Assembly (NCBI GenBank): GCA_027864655.1
Contig: JAQAZG010000011.1
Span: 68,161-132,160 of the forward strand
Source: Oleispirillum naphthae
GTDB lineage: Bacteria > Pseudomonadota > Alphaproteobacteria > Rhodospirillales > Rhodospirillaceae
Length of the DNA stretch: 64,000 nucleotides
Reading direction: 5' to 3'
Numbering within the stretch: the stretch's first letter is position 1; every line of letters begins with the position of its first letter. The notes under the pieces were generated by a model that was not told the DNA's origin, made no database searches, and was given only the letters and a program-made list of their open reading frames with translations. Both the position numbers and the translations under genes were made by a program. Shown one piece after another: positions 24,821 to 34,963 of this stretch.

Positions 24821-24921
24821 TTTTGCGCCGTCCGCGCGCGCGGACGGCGAAAAGAGGGGTCCTTCTCAATCCACGTGGCGCGGGCCCGGCCCGGCCGCCG
24901 CGCCAACAACCGGGGTTTTTC

Positions 24922-27564
<2,643 letters not shown>

Positions 27565-27565
27565 G

Positions 27566-28516
27566 TCAGCGGCTCCGTGACGGAACCAGGGCGGGGAGAG
27601 CGATCTCCCCGCCCAAATTGCTGCCGACGATCAGCGCATAGAAGCTCGCCCGCGCGAAGTCGGGGCGCGCCATGTCCGCCGCGATCGCCGCGGTCAGTTC
27701 GGCGACGTAGGCCGCGGTCCCGGCCTCGCGGCGGTCGGGCCGCCCGGTCAGCATCGGCCGGGTGATGTAGCGGGCGTGCACGGCGTTGCAGCGCCCCGCC
27801 CCCAGCGCCACCGCGGCGGCGAAGGCGCGCGCGCCGAACAGGGCGGCGATCTCCTCCAGGCGGCGGTGCGAATACTGGCGGTAGCCGTGCCAGAGGTACA
27901 GCCACAGGCAGGCGGGCGACGGCATCAGGTGAATCTGCAACAGCGGCGCGCCGTGCGCCTCCGCCTCCGCCGCGGCCTGGCGGAAGAAGGTGAGGTCCTC
28001 CTCGAAGTGTTCGAGGGCGCTTTGCGTCACGATGAGGTTGCGCCCGCGCAGGATGTCCGCGACGTTCCTGGCGTCGGCCACCCGGAAGCGGAAGCGTTCC
28101 GAGGTGCGTTTCTCCCAGTCCGGATGGGCGAAGAGGTCGCAGCCGGTGTAATCCGTCTCCGGCGCGTATCCGGCGATCAGCCTGCCCAGATAGCCGCTGC
28201 CGCAGCCGATCTCCGCCACGTCGAGCCGCCCGCCCAGGGCGCGGGCGATCTCCGCCCAGGGCAGGCTCATCCAGAACATGTCGCTCAGCCGCCGCGACGG
28301 GCTGGACTTGTCGTGGCATTTTGCGGCCAGGGCGGCCTGCCGCTCCGCATCCAGAACGAAGTCGAAGGCCGGGAGCGCGCCGCCGCGCGGGGCGGCCGTC
28401 CAGTTGTTGGCGACGTTGAAGCCGAGCCAAAGCAGGCGCTGCGCGAGCGAGAGGCGGCGGTCGCCGCTGATTTCGGCGCGCTGCACCAGGGACGAGGTGT
28501 GGGATCGGGCATCCAT
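27566..28516 (-). CDS. Class I SAM-dependent methyltransferase-like protein
   Basis: A 316-residue protein with the Rossmann motif I VAEIGCGSGYLGRLIAGY and motif II-like DYTGCDLFAH, with a later SALEHFEEDL. The central part is thus a SAM-binding fold of the Methyltransf_23-like kind. The N-terminal 90 and C-terminal 120 residues are not family-specific to my reading. The acceptor is unknown; homologues often modify sugars or secondary products. The 3' end abuts that of secA, and a 159-bp gap separates its 5' end from the small gene at 28.7 kb. Confidence 0.75.
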   Translation of the reverse strand: MDARSHTSSLVQRAEISGDRRLSLAQRLLWLGFNVANNWTAAPRGGALPAFDFVLDAERQAALAAKCHDKSSPSRRLSDMFWMSLPWAEIARALGGRLDVAEIGCGSGYLGRLIAGYAPETDYTGCDLFAHPDWEKRTSERFRFRVADARNVADILRGRNLIVTQSALEHFEEDLTFFRQAAAEAEAHGAPLLQIHLMPSPACLWLYLWHGYRQYSHRRLEEIAALFGARAFAAAVALGAGRCNAVHARYITRPMLTGRPDRREAGTAAYVAELTAAIAADMARPDFARASFYALIVGSNLGGEIALPALVPSRSR

Positions 28517-28675
28517 CGGGCGTCTTCCGCAGGGTGGCTTCGGGCTGCCACCATGGCCCGAAGCCTTGGGCGAATCAAGCCGGGCGATCCGGCCGCGGAA
28601 ACATTCGCAAAATTTTGGAACCGTGCTAAACTGAATGCTTCATCGGTAGAGACAACCGGCACGGAAGGACCGGCG

Positions 28676-28873
28676 ATGGACGCGGCGACCGCGGTGGTGA
28701 CGAATCAGGCGATGCTGCAGCAGACCTTGGCGCTGGCGGCGCTCAAGCAGTCGGCCGCGCTGCCGCAGGCCGCCGCCCAGATGCTGGCCAACGCCGCCAC
28801 CCCTGCGCCCGAGGGCAACGCCCCCTCGGTTCCCGCCGGAACCACCGGCCGGGTGCTCGACATCCTGGTGTAG
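28676..28873 (+). CDS. 65-residue YjfB-like small protein (putative motility protein)
   Basis: The protein reads as one amphipathic helix rich in Gln, Ala and Leu (TNQAMLQQTLALAALKQSAA), then a Pro/Ala linker, and ends GTTGRVLDILV. The layout MDxAxxVxxxQxxxxQQxLxLAxLKxS fits the YjfB family of small proteins near motility genes in many bacteria. GGAAGGA precedes the ATG by seven bases. It is divergent from the methyltransferase and convergent with mscS. Its C-terminus resembles that of the 75-residue protein at 30.3 kb. Confidence 0.65.
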   Translation: MDAATAVVTNQAMLQQTLALAALKQSAALPQAAAQMLANAATPAPEGNAPSVPAGTTGRVLDILV

Positions 28874-28889
28874 GCTTCCCCGGAAGACG

Positions 28890-29005
28890 AAAACTTTGCG
28901 AGGGGCGTACCCACTGCCTTCGGCAGTCGGTCGCGCACCCTGTTGGGGGGTCAAGGGGCCTCCCGGCCCCGTGCGGGTCCGGGCGGAGCCCGGCCCGGTT
29001 TTTCC
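28890..29005. repeat. Dispersed palindromic repeat, reduced copy
   Basis: It starts with AAAACTTTGCGAGGGG (module A), has an inserted ACTGCC-TTC-GGCAGT hairpin, then a GGGGCC/GGCCCC hairpin and the right-edge unit GCGGGTCCGGGCGGAGCCC ending GGTTTTTCC. The core is absent. Part of it (28951-29005) is read as the C-terminus and stop of the MscS-type channel gene. Confidence 0.7.
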
Positions 29006-30147
29006 GCGCCAGGGGGGACGAAGCGTTCCGGGGTATCCTCCGGCAGGCTCTCCACATAGACCGACTGGCTGGGGAAGGCGAAGCCGGTGCCCGCCTGGGC
29101 GACGATGTCCTTGATGCGGTAGGCCAGCGCCTCCTTCACCCGCAGCCACTCGCCCCAGTCGGTGGTGCGGGTGAAGCAGTAGACGAGAATGTCGATGGAG
29201 GAATCGGCGAACTTGTCGATGCGCACGAAGAGCGGCACGTCCGGCGGCTGCGCGATGTCGCTGGAGGCGCGCAGGTAGGCCTCGATGTCGTCGCGGACGG
29301 TGCGCAGCTGCCGCACCGAGGTGCGGTATTCCACGCCGATCGTCCAGTTGATGCGGCGGTAGGTCATCTTGCTGAAGTTGGTCACCGCATGGTCGGAGAG
29401 CGCGGTGTTGGGCACGAACACCGGCGCCTTGTCGAAGCGGCGGATCAGGGTGGAGCGGAAGCCGATGGTCTCCACCACGCCCTCCACCACGCCGTCCACG
29501 CGCACCCAGTCGCCGGGGTTGAAGCGTTTTTCCGCGATGATCAACAGGCCGGAGATGAGGTTCTTGAACAGGTCCTGCGCGCCCAGCGCCACGGCGACGC
29601 CGAACAGGCCGAAACCGGCGAGGATCGGCCCGACCCGCACCCCCCAGAGGTCGAGGATGGTCGCCGCGCCGATGGTGACGACGAGAATCTTCACCGCCTT
29701 GATCGTCCAGTCCATCAGCGACACGGAGAACACGTGCTGCAACCGGACGGCGACGAAGGAGAACGGCTCCACCAGCAGATAGAGCGCCCAGAACACGTTG
29801 AACGCCAAGAGCGAGCGCACCACGGTCATGTGCACCGCCGCGATGTCCCTGGAGAACTGCATGTGCCGCCCGGCGATCAGCACGCCGAGGATGAAGGGCA
29901 CGCCGCGCAGCGGCCCGCGCAGGGAGTCCAGCGCCTGGGCGGCGCGGCCGCGCGGCGTGGCGCGGGTCTCGATGCGCCTCACCACCAGGTTGCTGATCAG
30001 GCGGCGGAAGAAGATGAACGCGGCGAGGATGGCGAGGGATTCCAGGGTGCGCCGCATGTCCGGCCCCCACAGGTCGGCGACGCGGAAGTCGGAGACCGCC
30101 TTGCCGACGTCGGCAAGAAAACGGGAAAACGGATCGGAAGCGGTCAC
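28951..30147 (-). CDS. Small-conductance mechanosensitive channel, MscS family
   Basis: A 398-residue inner-membrane channel that opens under membrane tension. GTG at 30147 follows a GGGAG site. Hydrophobic helices lie at about 35-50, 80-95, 118-138 and 150-185; the pore helix and beta domain region is VGPILAGFGLFGVAVALGAQ, then LFKNLISGLLIIAEKRFNPGDWV, the MscS signature. The cytoplasmic vestibule follows to about residue 365. The last 17 or so residues ([19 protein letters not shown]) are encoded by the dispersed palindromic repeat, which also supplies the stop, so the native end may have been replaced. It lies between two tiny genes with similar C-termini. Confidence 0.88.
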   Translation of the reverse strand: MTASDPFSRFLADVGKAVSDFRVADLWGPDMRRTLESLAILAAFIFFRRLISNLVVRRIETRATPRGRAAQALDSLRGPLRGVPFILGVLIAGRHMQFSRDIAAVHMTVVRSLLAFNVFWALYLLVEPFSFVAVRLQHVFSVSLMDWTIKAVKILVVTIGAATILDLWGVRVGPILAGFGLFGVAVALGAQDLFKNLISGLLIIAEKRFNPGDWVRVDGVVEGVVETIGFRSTLIRRFDKAPVFVPNTALSDHAVTNFSKMTYRRINWTIGVEYRTSVRQLRTVRDDIEAYLRASSDIAQPPDVPLFVRIDKFADSSIDILVYCFTRTTDWGEWLRVKEALAYRIKDIVAQAGTGFAFPSQSVYVESLPEDTPERFVPPGAEKPGRAPPGPARGREAP

Positions 30148-30279
30148 GATGCGGAAACTCCCGGAGGCCCGAAGGCGCTTGTTGCGGGGGGCGAAATATC
30201 TTAAAATCGACGCGTTTTGCGGCGTGTCCGGCAGGTTGCCGGCCGCCGCCGCGTCCCTGGTCGTTCAGGAAAGCCTAGC

Positions 30280-30507
30280 ATGGAAACCGGCGGCATCAAG
30301 TCAAGCGGCCTCATACGCCCCCAGGATCTCGGCTCGCGGCCGCAGGTCCGGCGCGTTTCCGCGCAGACCGGCGCTTCCGTCTCCTCCGGCGACTCGCAGC
30401 AGGCGGGCAACCGCCGGGTGCCGGAAACCCCGAACCTCGTCTCCGCCAACGGCCAGGTCTACGACCGCTCCTCGCCGCGCGGCACCTACCTCAACATTCT
30501 CGTCTGA
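30280..30507 (+). CDS. 75-residue protein of unknown function
   Basis: The ATG at 30280 has AGGAA nine bases upstream. The protein is polar, rich in Ser, Arg and Gln, and probably disordered (SGLIRPQDLGSRPQVRRVSA), ending PRGTYLNILV. This ending resembles GRVLDILV of the 65-residue protein at 28.7 kb, on the other side of mscS. No domain is recognised. It is divergent from mscS and convergent with ftsY, with a full repeat element starting 12 bp after its stop. Confidence 0.55.
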   Translation: METGGIKSSGLIRPQDLGSRPQVRRVSAQTGASVSSGDSQQAGNRRVPETPNLVSANGQVYDRSSPRGTYLNILV

Positions 30508-30518
30508 CACCGGGCAGA

Positions 30519-30691
30519 GCAAGGCCAGGGCTCCGCCCCGGACCCCCTAACCTTTGGTTTTTGCGCGCAGCGCCATAGAACCATCGCGCGGCGTGACGGT
30601 TGACGGCCGCTGTGCGGCGAAAACCAGTTATGGGATCAAAGGGTTCGCGACCCTTTGCGGGGTCCGGGGCAGAGCCCCGGCCCGGCGTTAC
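30519..30691. repeat. Composite palindromic repeat, full copy
   Basis: Left module AAGGCCAGGGCTCCGCCC and CCCCCTAACCTTTGGTTTTTGCGCGC, core with GCGCGGCGTGACGGTTGACGGCCGCTGTGCGGCGAAAA, then right module AGTTATGGGATC, the AAAGGGTTCGCGACCCTTT hairpin and GGGGTCCGGGGCAGAGCCCCGGCCC. It lies between convergent genes, and its right edge carries the TAA stop of ftsY. Confidence 0.8.
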
Positions 30692-31635
30692 CCCTCCGGC
30701 GGCAGGCCGAGGAGGCCGCGGGCGTAGTCGCGGGCGGAGAACGGGCGGAGGTCTTCGGCGCTTTCTCCGACCCCGGCGTAGTGGACCGGAATTTTGTACT
30801 TCTCGGCGAGCGAGACGACGACGCCGCCCTTGGCGGTGCCGTCGAGCTTGGTCATCGCGAGGCCGTCCACGTGGACCATCCGGCTGAAGATGTCCACCTG
30901 CTGGTGGGCGTTCTGGCCGGTGGTGGCGTCGAGCACGAGGAGGGTGGAGTGCGGCGCGTCGGGCACCAGTTTCTTCAGCACGCGGGAGATTTTTTCCAGT
31001 TCCGCCATCAACTCGGTGCGGTTGTGCAGGCGTCCGGCGGTATCGATGAGCAGCACGTCGTCCTTGCGCGCGGCGGCGAGCTTGAGCGCGTCGAAGGCGA
31101 CGCCCGCGGCGTCGGCCCCGGTTTCGCGCGCCATCACCGGGCATCCGGTGCGCTGCCCCCACACCTGGAGCTGTTCGACGGCGGCGGCGCGGAAGGTATC
31201 CCCCGCCGCGAGCACCACGCCGAGGCCCTGGTCCTTCAACTGCTTGGCGATCTTGCCGATGGTGGTGGTCTTGCCCGCGCCGTTGACGCCGACGACGAGC
31301 ACCACGTGGGGCTTCCTCGCGGGGTCGAAGACCAGGGGCTTCGCCACCGGGTCGAGGATCGCCTCGATCTCCTCGGCGAGCGCGGCGCGCACCTCGTCGG
31401 CGGTGACGTCCCGGCCGAAGCGGGCCTCGCGCAGCGCGGCGACCAGGCGGGCGGAGGTGGTCACGCCGATGTCGGCGGTGATCAGCAGGTCTTCCAGTTC
31501 CTCCAGCGCCGCGTCGTCGAGGGTGCGGCGGGTGATCAGCGCGCCGATCCCCTGCCCGAGCCGGGCGGAGGAGCGCGCCAGCCCGGCGCGCAGGCGGGCG
31601 AGCCAGCCGGAAGAGTCTTGGGTTTGTCCGCTCAT
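30688..31635 (-). CDS. ftsY: Signal recognition particle receptor FtsY
   Basis: A 315-residue SRP receptor GTPase. The N domain (helical, residues 1-95) is followed by the G domain with P-loop GVNGAGKTTT (116-125), the DTAGRL switch, and TKLDGTAKGG near residue 255, ending GVGESAEDLRPFSARDY. The acidic A domain of enterobacterial FtsY is missing, as is usual in alphaproteobacteria. The start overlaps the mtaB stop (ATGA), giving a dapF-mtaB-ftsY operon common in this class. Its partner Ffh is encoded 5 kb away. Confidence 0.95.
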   Translation of the reverse strand: MSGQTQDSSGWLARLRAGLARSSARLGQGIGALITRRTLDDAALEELEDLLITADIGVTTSARLVAALREARFGRDVTADEVRAALAEEIEAILDPVAKPLVFDPARKPHVVLVVGVNGAGKTTTIGKIAKQLKDQGLGVVLAAGDTFRAAAVEQLQVWGQRTGCPVMARETGADAAGVAFDALKLAAARKDDVLLIDTAGRLHNRTELMAELEKISRVLKKLVPDAPHSTLLVLDATTGQNAHQQVDIFSRMVHVDGLAMTKLDGTAKGGVVVSLAEKYKIPVHYAGVGESAEDLRPFSARDYARGLLGLPPEG

Positions 31636-32900
31636 GCCGGGGTTCCGTGCAGGGTGGCGCCGTCGTGGCCGGAAATTTCGACCGCCGCGACGGTGCCGAC
31701 TGCGGGCGCGCGCGTCAAGGCATTCTCGTCGATCCGCACCGGCAGGTAGTGGTCGGTGCGCCCCTGGCCGTGATTCTCCACCACCATGGTGGCGGTGCGG
31801 CCGACCCAGGTGGAAAGCAGGGCGGCCATGCGGCGCGCCCCCGCTTCGCGCAGGGCGCGGGCGCGCTCCTTCACCGCGTCGCCCTTCACCTGCGGCATGC
31901 GCGCCGCCGGGGTGCCGGGCCGCGGCGAGAAGGGGAAGACGTGGAGGTGGGTGATCTCCGCCTCGTCGATCAGCGCCAGGCCGTTCCTGAACATCTCGTC
32001 GGTCTCGGTGGGGAAGCCCGCGATGATGTCCGCCCCCAGCGCGATGTCCGGGCGCTCGGCGCGCAGGGCGCGGGCGAGCGAGAGCACGTCGGCGCGGTTG
32101 TGGCGGCGCTTCATCCGCTTGAGGATCATGTCGTCGCCCGCCTGCACCGAGAGGTGGACGTGCGGCATCAGCCGCGGCTCGGTCACCAGCAGGCGGAAGA
32201 GCGCATCGTCGATCTCCACCGGGTCGAGGGAGGTGAGGCGCAGGCGCGTCATCTCCGGAATCTCGTCGAGCAGGCGGCGCACCAGCCCGCCGAGGGGCGG
32301 CAGGCCCGGCGCGTCGGCGCCGTAGGCGGTGACGTCCACCCCGGTGAGCACGATCTCCGGGGTGCCGCCTTCCAGCACCGCGCGGATCTCGCGGACGATG
32401 CGCTCCGGCGGCTGGCTGCGGTTCGGCCCGCGGGCGAAGGGGATGATGCAGAAGGTGCAGCGGTGGTCGCAGCCCTGCTGCACCTGCACGAAGGCGCGGG
32501 AGCGGCCCTCGAAGCCCTCCAGCAGGTGGGCGGAGGTCTCGCGCGCGGTCATGACGTCGGTGACGCGGATGGCCTCCCCGCCGTCCTCCGCATAGGCGGC
32601 GGCGGTCAGCTTCTCGCGGTTGCCGAGGACGCGGGCCACGCCCTCCATCTCCGCATAGGCGGCGGGGGCGAGCTGCGCGGCGCAGCCGGTGACGATGATC
32701 TTCGCCTGCGGGTTCTCGCGGTGCAGCTTGCGGATGGTCTGGCGGGTCTGGCGCTCCGCCTCGGCGGTGACCGCGCAGGTGTTGACGATGATCGCGTCGG
32801 CGAGGCCCGCCTCCTCGGCGTGGGCGCGCATGAGCTCGGATTCGTAGGCGTTCATGCGGCAGCCGAAGGTGACGACGCGAACCGGGGCGTCGTTGCTCAT
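31632..32900 (-). CDS. mtaB: tRNA t6A37 methylthiotransferase MtaB
   Basis: A 422-residue radical-SAM enzyme that converts t6A at position 37 of ANN-decoding tRNAs to ms2t6A. An N-terminal UPF0004 domain binds the auxiliary 4Fe-4S cluster (Cys in VTFGCRMNAYES, VNTCAVT and VTGCAAQ). The radical-SAM cluster motif CDHRCTFC follows, and a C-terminal TRAM-like part ends at ISGHDGATLHGTPA. It is shorter at the N-terminus than MiaB, consistent with MtaB. The ATG at 32900 overlaps the dapF stop; the end overlaps ftsY. Confidence 0.93.
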   Translation of the reverse strand: MSNDAPVRVVTFGCRMNAYESELMRAHAEEAGLADAIIVNTCAVTAEAERQTRQTIRKLHRENPQAKIIVTGCAAQLAPAAYAEMEGVARVLGNREKLTAAAYAEDGGEAIRVTDVMTARETSAHLLEGFEGRSRAFVQVQQGCDHRCTFCIIPFARGPNRSQPPERIVREIRAVLEGGTPEIVLTGVDVTAYGADAPGLPPLGGLVRRLLDEIPEMTRLRLTSLDPVEIDDALFRLLVTEPRLMPHVHLSVQAGDDMILKRMKRRHNRADVLSLARALRAERPDIALGADIIAGFPTETDEMFRNGLALIDEAEITHLHVFPFSPRPGTPAARMPQVKGDAVKERARALREAGARRMAALLSTWVGRTATMVVENHGQGRTDHYLPVRIDENALTRAPAVGTVAAVEISGHDGATLHGTPA

Positions 32901-33766
32901 GCCGGTTTTCCCGCCGGGAGAATTTCGCCGAGCGTGCCCGTAAAGGCGAGGGTCGCCGGGCCGGTCATCAGTACGCGGCCGTCTTCCGTCCATTCGACGA
33001 ACAGCGAGCCGCCGTCCAGCACCACTTCCGAGGCGCGCCCGGCGAGACCGCGCCGCGCCGCCGCCACCGCGGTGGCGCAGGCCCCGGTGCCGCAGGCGCG
33101 GGTGATGCCGGTGCCGCGCTCCCACACCCGCATGCGGATGCGGTCCGGCGCGATCAGGTGGGCGAATTCCACATTGGTCTTTTCCGGGAACATCGGGTGC
33201 ACCTCGATCACCGGGCCGATGGCGGAAAGCGCCACCGCCTCGGCATCGTGGACGAAGAACACCGCATGCGGATTGCCCATGGACACCGCCACCGGCTCCC
33301 CATAGCCGCCCGCGGCAAGCGGCAGGGCCAGGGTGTCGTGCGCCTCGGCGAGCGGAATGGCGCGCCAGTCCAGCCCCGCCGGACCCATGTCGGCGGTGAT
33401 CAGCCCGTCCTTTCCGGCAAACGCGCGGATCAGCCCGGCGCGGGTGCGCAGCGTCGTTTCGGCGGTCCCCGCCTCTTCCATCAGCAGCCGCGCGACGCAG
33501 CGCGTCGCGTTGCCGCAGGCGGACACCTCGGAGCCGTCGGCATTGTAAATCCGCATGAAGGCGGCGGCCTCGCCGTCGCCGGGCTCGATCACGATCGCCT
33601 GGTCGCAGCCCACGCCGCTGCGCCGGTCGGCCAGCGCCGCCGCAGCGGCAGGCGACAGGGTGAGCGGTTCGGCGCGCGCGTCGATAACCACGAAATCGTT
33701 GCCGAGTCCGTGCATCTTGCGAAAACGCCGCCCCGCGAGGGCGCAAAGGTCGTCGTGCGTGCTCAT
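32897..33766 (-). CDS. dapF: Diaminopimelate epimerase
   Basis: A 289-residue cytosolic enzyme that makes meso-diaminopimelate for lysine and peptidoglycan. Both catalytic cysteines are present, in ADGSEVSACGNATRCVA (Cys84) and GITRACGTGACATAVAAA, as are the substrate-binding KMHGLGNDFVV and MGNPHAVFFV. It is slightly longer at the N-terminus than the E. coli enzyme. It is first in the dapF-mtaB-ftsY operon; each junction is an ATGA overlap. Confidence 0.96.
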   Translation of the reverse strand: MSTHDDLCALAGRRFRKMHGLGNDFVVIDARAEPLTLSPAAAAALADRRSGVGCDQAIVIEPGDGEAAAFMRIYNADGSEVSACGNATRCVARLLMEEAGTAETTLRTRAGLIRAFAGKDGLITADMGPAGLDWRAIPLAEAHDTLALPLAAGGYGEPVAVSMGNPHAVFFVHDAEAVALSAIGPVIEVHPMFPEKTNVEFAHLIAPDRIRMRVWERGTGITRACGTGACATAVAAARRGLAGRASEVVLDGGSLFVEWTEDGRVLMTGPATLAFTGTLGEILPAGKPA

Positions 33767-33836
33767 GATGGCTCTATTAAAGGATGCTCCGCCCGCAAGT
33801 CCAGAGCTATCGCCGCATGCCGGGGCTGCGGAAAAC

Positions 33837-34020
33837 TAAAACTTCACGAGGGGACTCGGTCCCCTCGCGCACCCCCTAACTTGGTTTTTCGCCGCGTAAG
33901 CGGCAAGCAATGCGTTTGTTGCTACCGCCAGGCTTATGGCGCTCCGCGCGAAAAACAAGAAATGGGGTCCGGGGCCCGCGGCCCCGGCGGGTCCAGGGCG
34001 GAGCCCTGGCCTGATGTTAC
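33837..34020. repeat. Composite palindromic repeat, full copy
   Basis: TAAAACTTCACGAGGGGACTCG (module A), CCCCCTAACTTGG, core TTTTTCGCCGCGTAAGCGGC ... TTATGGCGCTCCGCGCGAAAAA, then AATGGGGTCCGGGGCCCGCGGCCCC and GGGTCCAGGGCGGAGCCCTGGCC. It fills nearly the whole spacer between the dapF start and the ferredoxin-like gene, whose TAA stop is at its right edge. Confidence 0.8.
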
Positions 34021-34757
34021 CCGGCGCGGATCAGCGGGCCGAAGTTCCGGATGAAGGCGCGCTGGTGGAATTCCGCCTGGTCCTGGCCGTAGGCGTAGTC
34101 CTGGCCGATCGGGCAGGCGTGGCGCGCCCTGCAGCCGTTTTTCAGGCAGGCCGCGCCTTCCATGCTTTCCAGGCGGTCGAGGCAGCAGGCGGCGTCGTAT
34201 CCCTTGGGGGAGAGCGCGCCGCAGATGCAGGCGGCGAGGCAGGGTTTGGCGGCGCAGGCGTCGCAGGGGCCGGCGGCGGTCTCGACGCGCAGCGCGGCGG
34301 GGCTGGGGCGGGCGGAGAGCAGCGCGCCGCGCAGGCCGAACCAGGTGCCGTAGCGCGGGTGGATGGCCGGGGTCATCGGCGTGGGAAAGAAGGCGCGGGC
34401 GCGCAGGCCCCAGGCGTGGAACGGCAGGTAGGGCGGTCCGGAGAAGGGGTAGACCGCCTCCAGGCCGGATTCCGCGGCGATCGGGTCGAGGGTGCGCCGC
34501 GTCCAGGCGTCCAGGGGGTGGGGTTCGCTGCGGCGTTCCGCCTGGAAGGCGCGCCACATGCCGGGCCCGGCGTTGCCGACGAGGGTGACGGCGCGGGCGG
34601 CCAGGCCGTCGCGCATCGGCGGCACGCAGTCCTCCGCGGCGGGGGCGAGGACGCCGAGGATGACGAAGCCGCGTTCGGCGAGCCGCAAGGCGAGTTCCGA
34701 GGAACAGGCGGCTTCGCGGGGGGCGGTTTCGACGATGGTTCTGCTCCGTCTGGACAT
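34017..34757 (-). CDS. Ferredoxin-like protein with Cys-rich C-terminal domain
   Basis: A 246-residue soluble protein. The first 150 residues resemble the N-terminal fold of QueG-like cobalamin or flavin enzymes without motifs I can pin down (ERGFVILGVLAPAAEDCVPP, LVGNAGPGMWRAF). The last 80 hold clustered cysteines: GPCDACAAKPCLAACICGA, then DAACCLDRL, ACLKNGCRARHACP and GQDYAYG. This fits one or two 4Fe-4S clusters, though the spacing is not a textbook bacterial ferredoxin. The ATG at 34757 has GAAAGG upstream; earlier in-frame codons extend into the divergent MFS promoter. The role is unknown. Confidence 0.65.
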   Translation of the reverse strand: MSRRSRTIVETAPREAACSSELALRLAERGFVILGVLAPAAEDCVPPMRDGLAARAVTLVGNAGPGMWRAFQAERRSEPHPLDAWTRRTLDPIAAESGLEAVYPFSGPPYLPFHAWGLRARAFFPTPMTPAIHPRYGTWFGLRGALLSARPSPAALRVETAAGPCDACAAKPCLAACICGALSPKGYDAACCLDRLESMEGAACLKNGCRARHACPIGQDYAYGQDQAEFHQRAFIRNFGPLIRAG

Positions 34758-34963
34758 GCCGCGCGCCTTTCGTGCCGGAAACCGAGAAGACCGGCCACGG
34801 GTTGAGCGTCCCTTTCCCGTTCTCAATGTAGGATGGATAACTGGCTGGGCCAAGACTTTCATCGCCTTTTCACGGGATCGCCGCATCGGGCTTGACGCCG
34901 GGCGCGGGGAGGCGGAAAACACGTAAATGCGTCGGGGGGCGCCATCGTAAGGAACGAGCAAGC

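Noticed and set aside
27776..28675. Upstream extension of the 65-aa gene to 365 codons
   Set aside because: It is antisense to the methyltransferase; only the last 65 codons have a ribosome-binding site and protein-like content.
34761..34961. N-terminal extension of the ferredoxin-like protein to 314 residues
   Set aside because: It would cover the divergent MFS promoter and is basic low-complexity sequence; the ATG at 34757 has a good ribosome-binding site.
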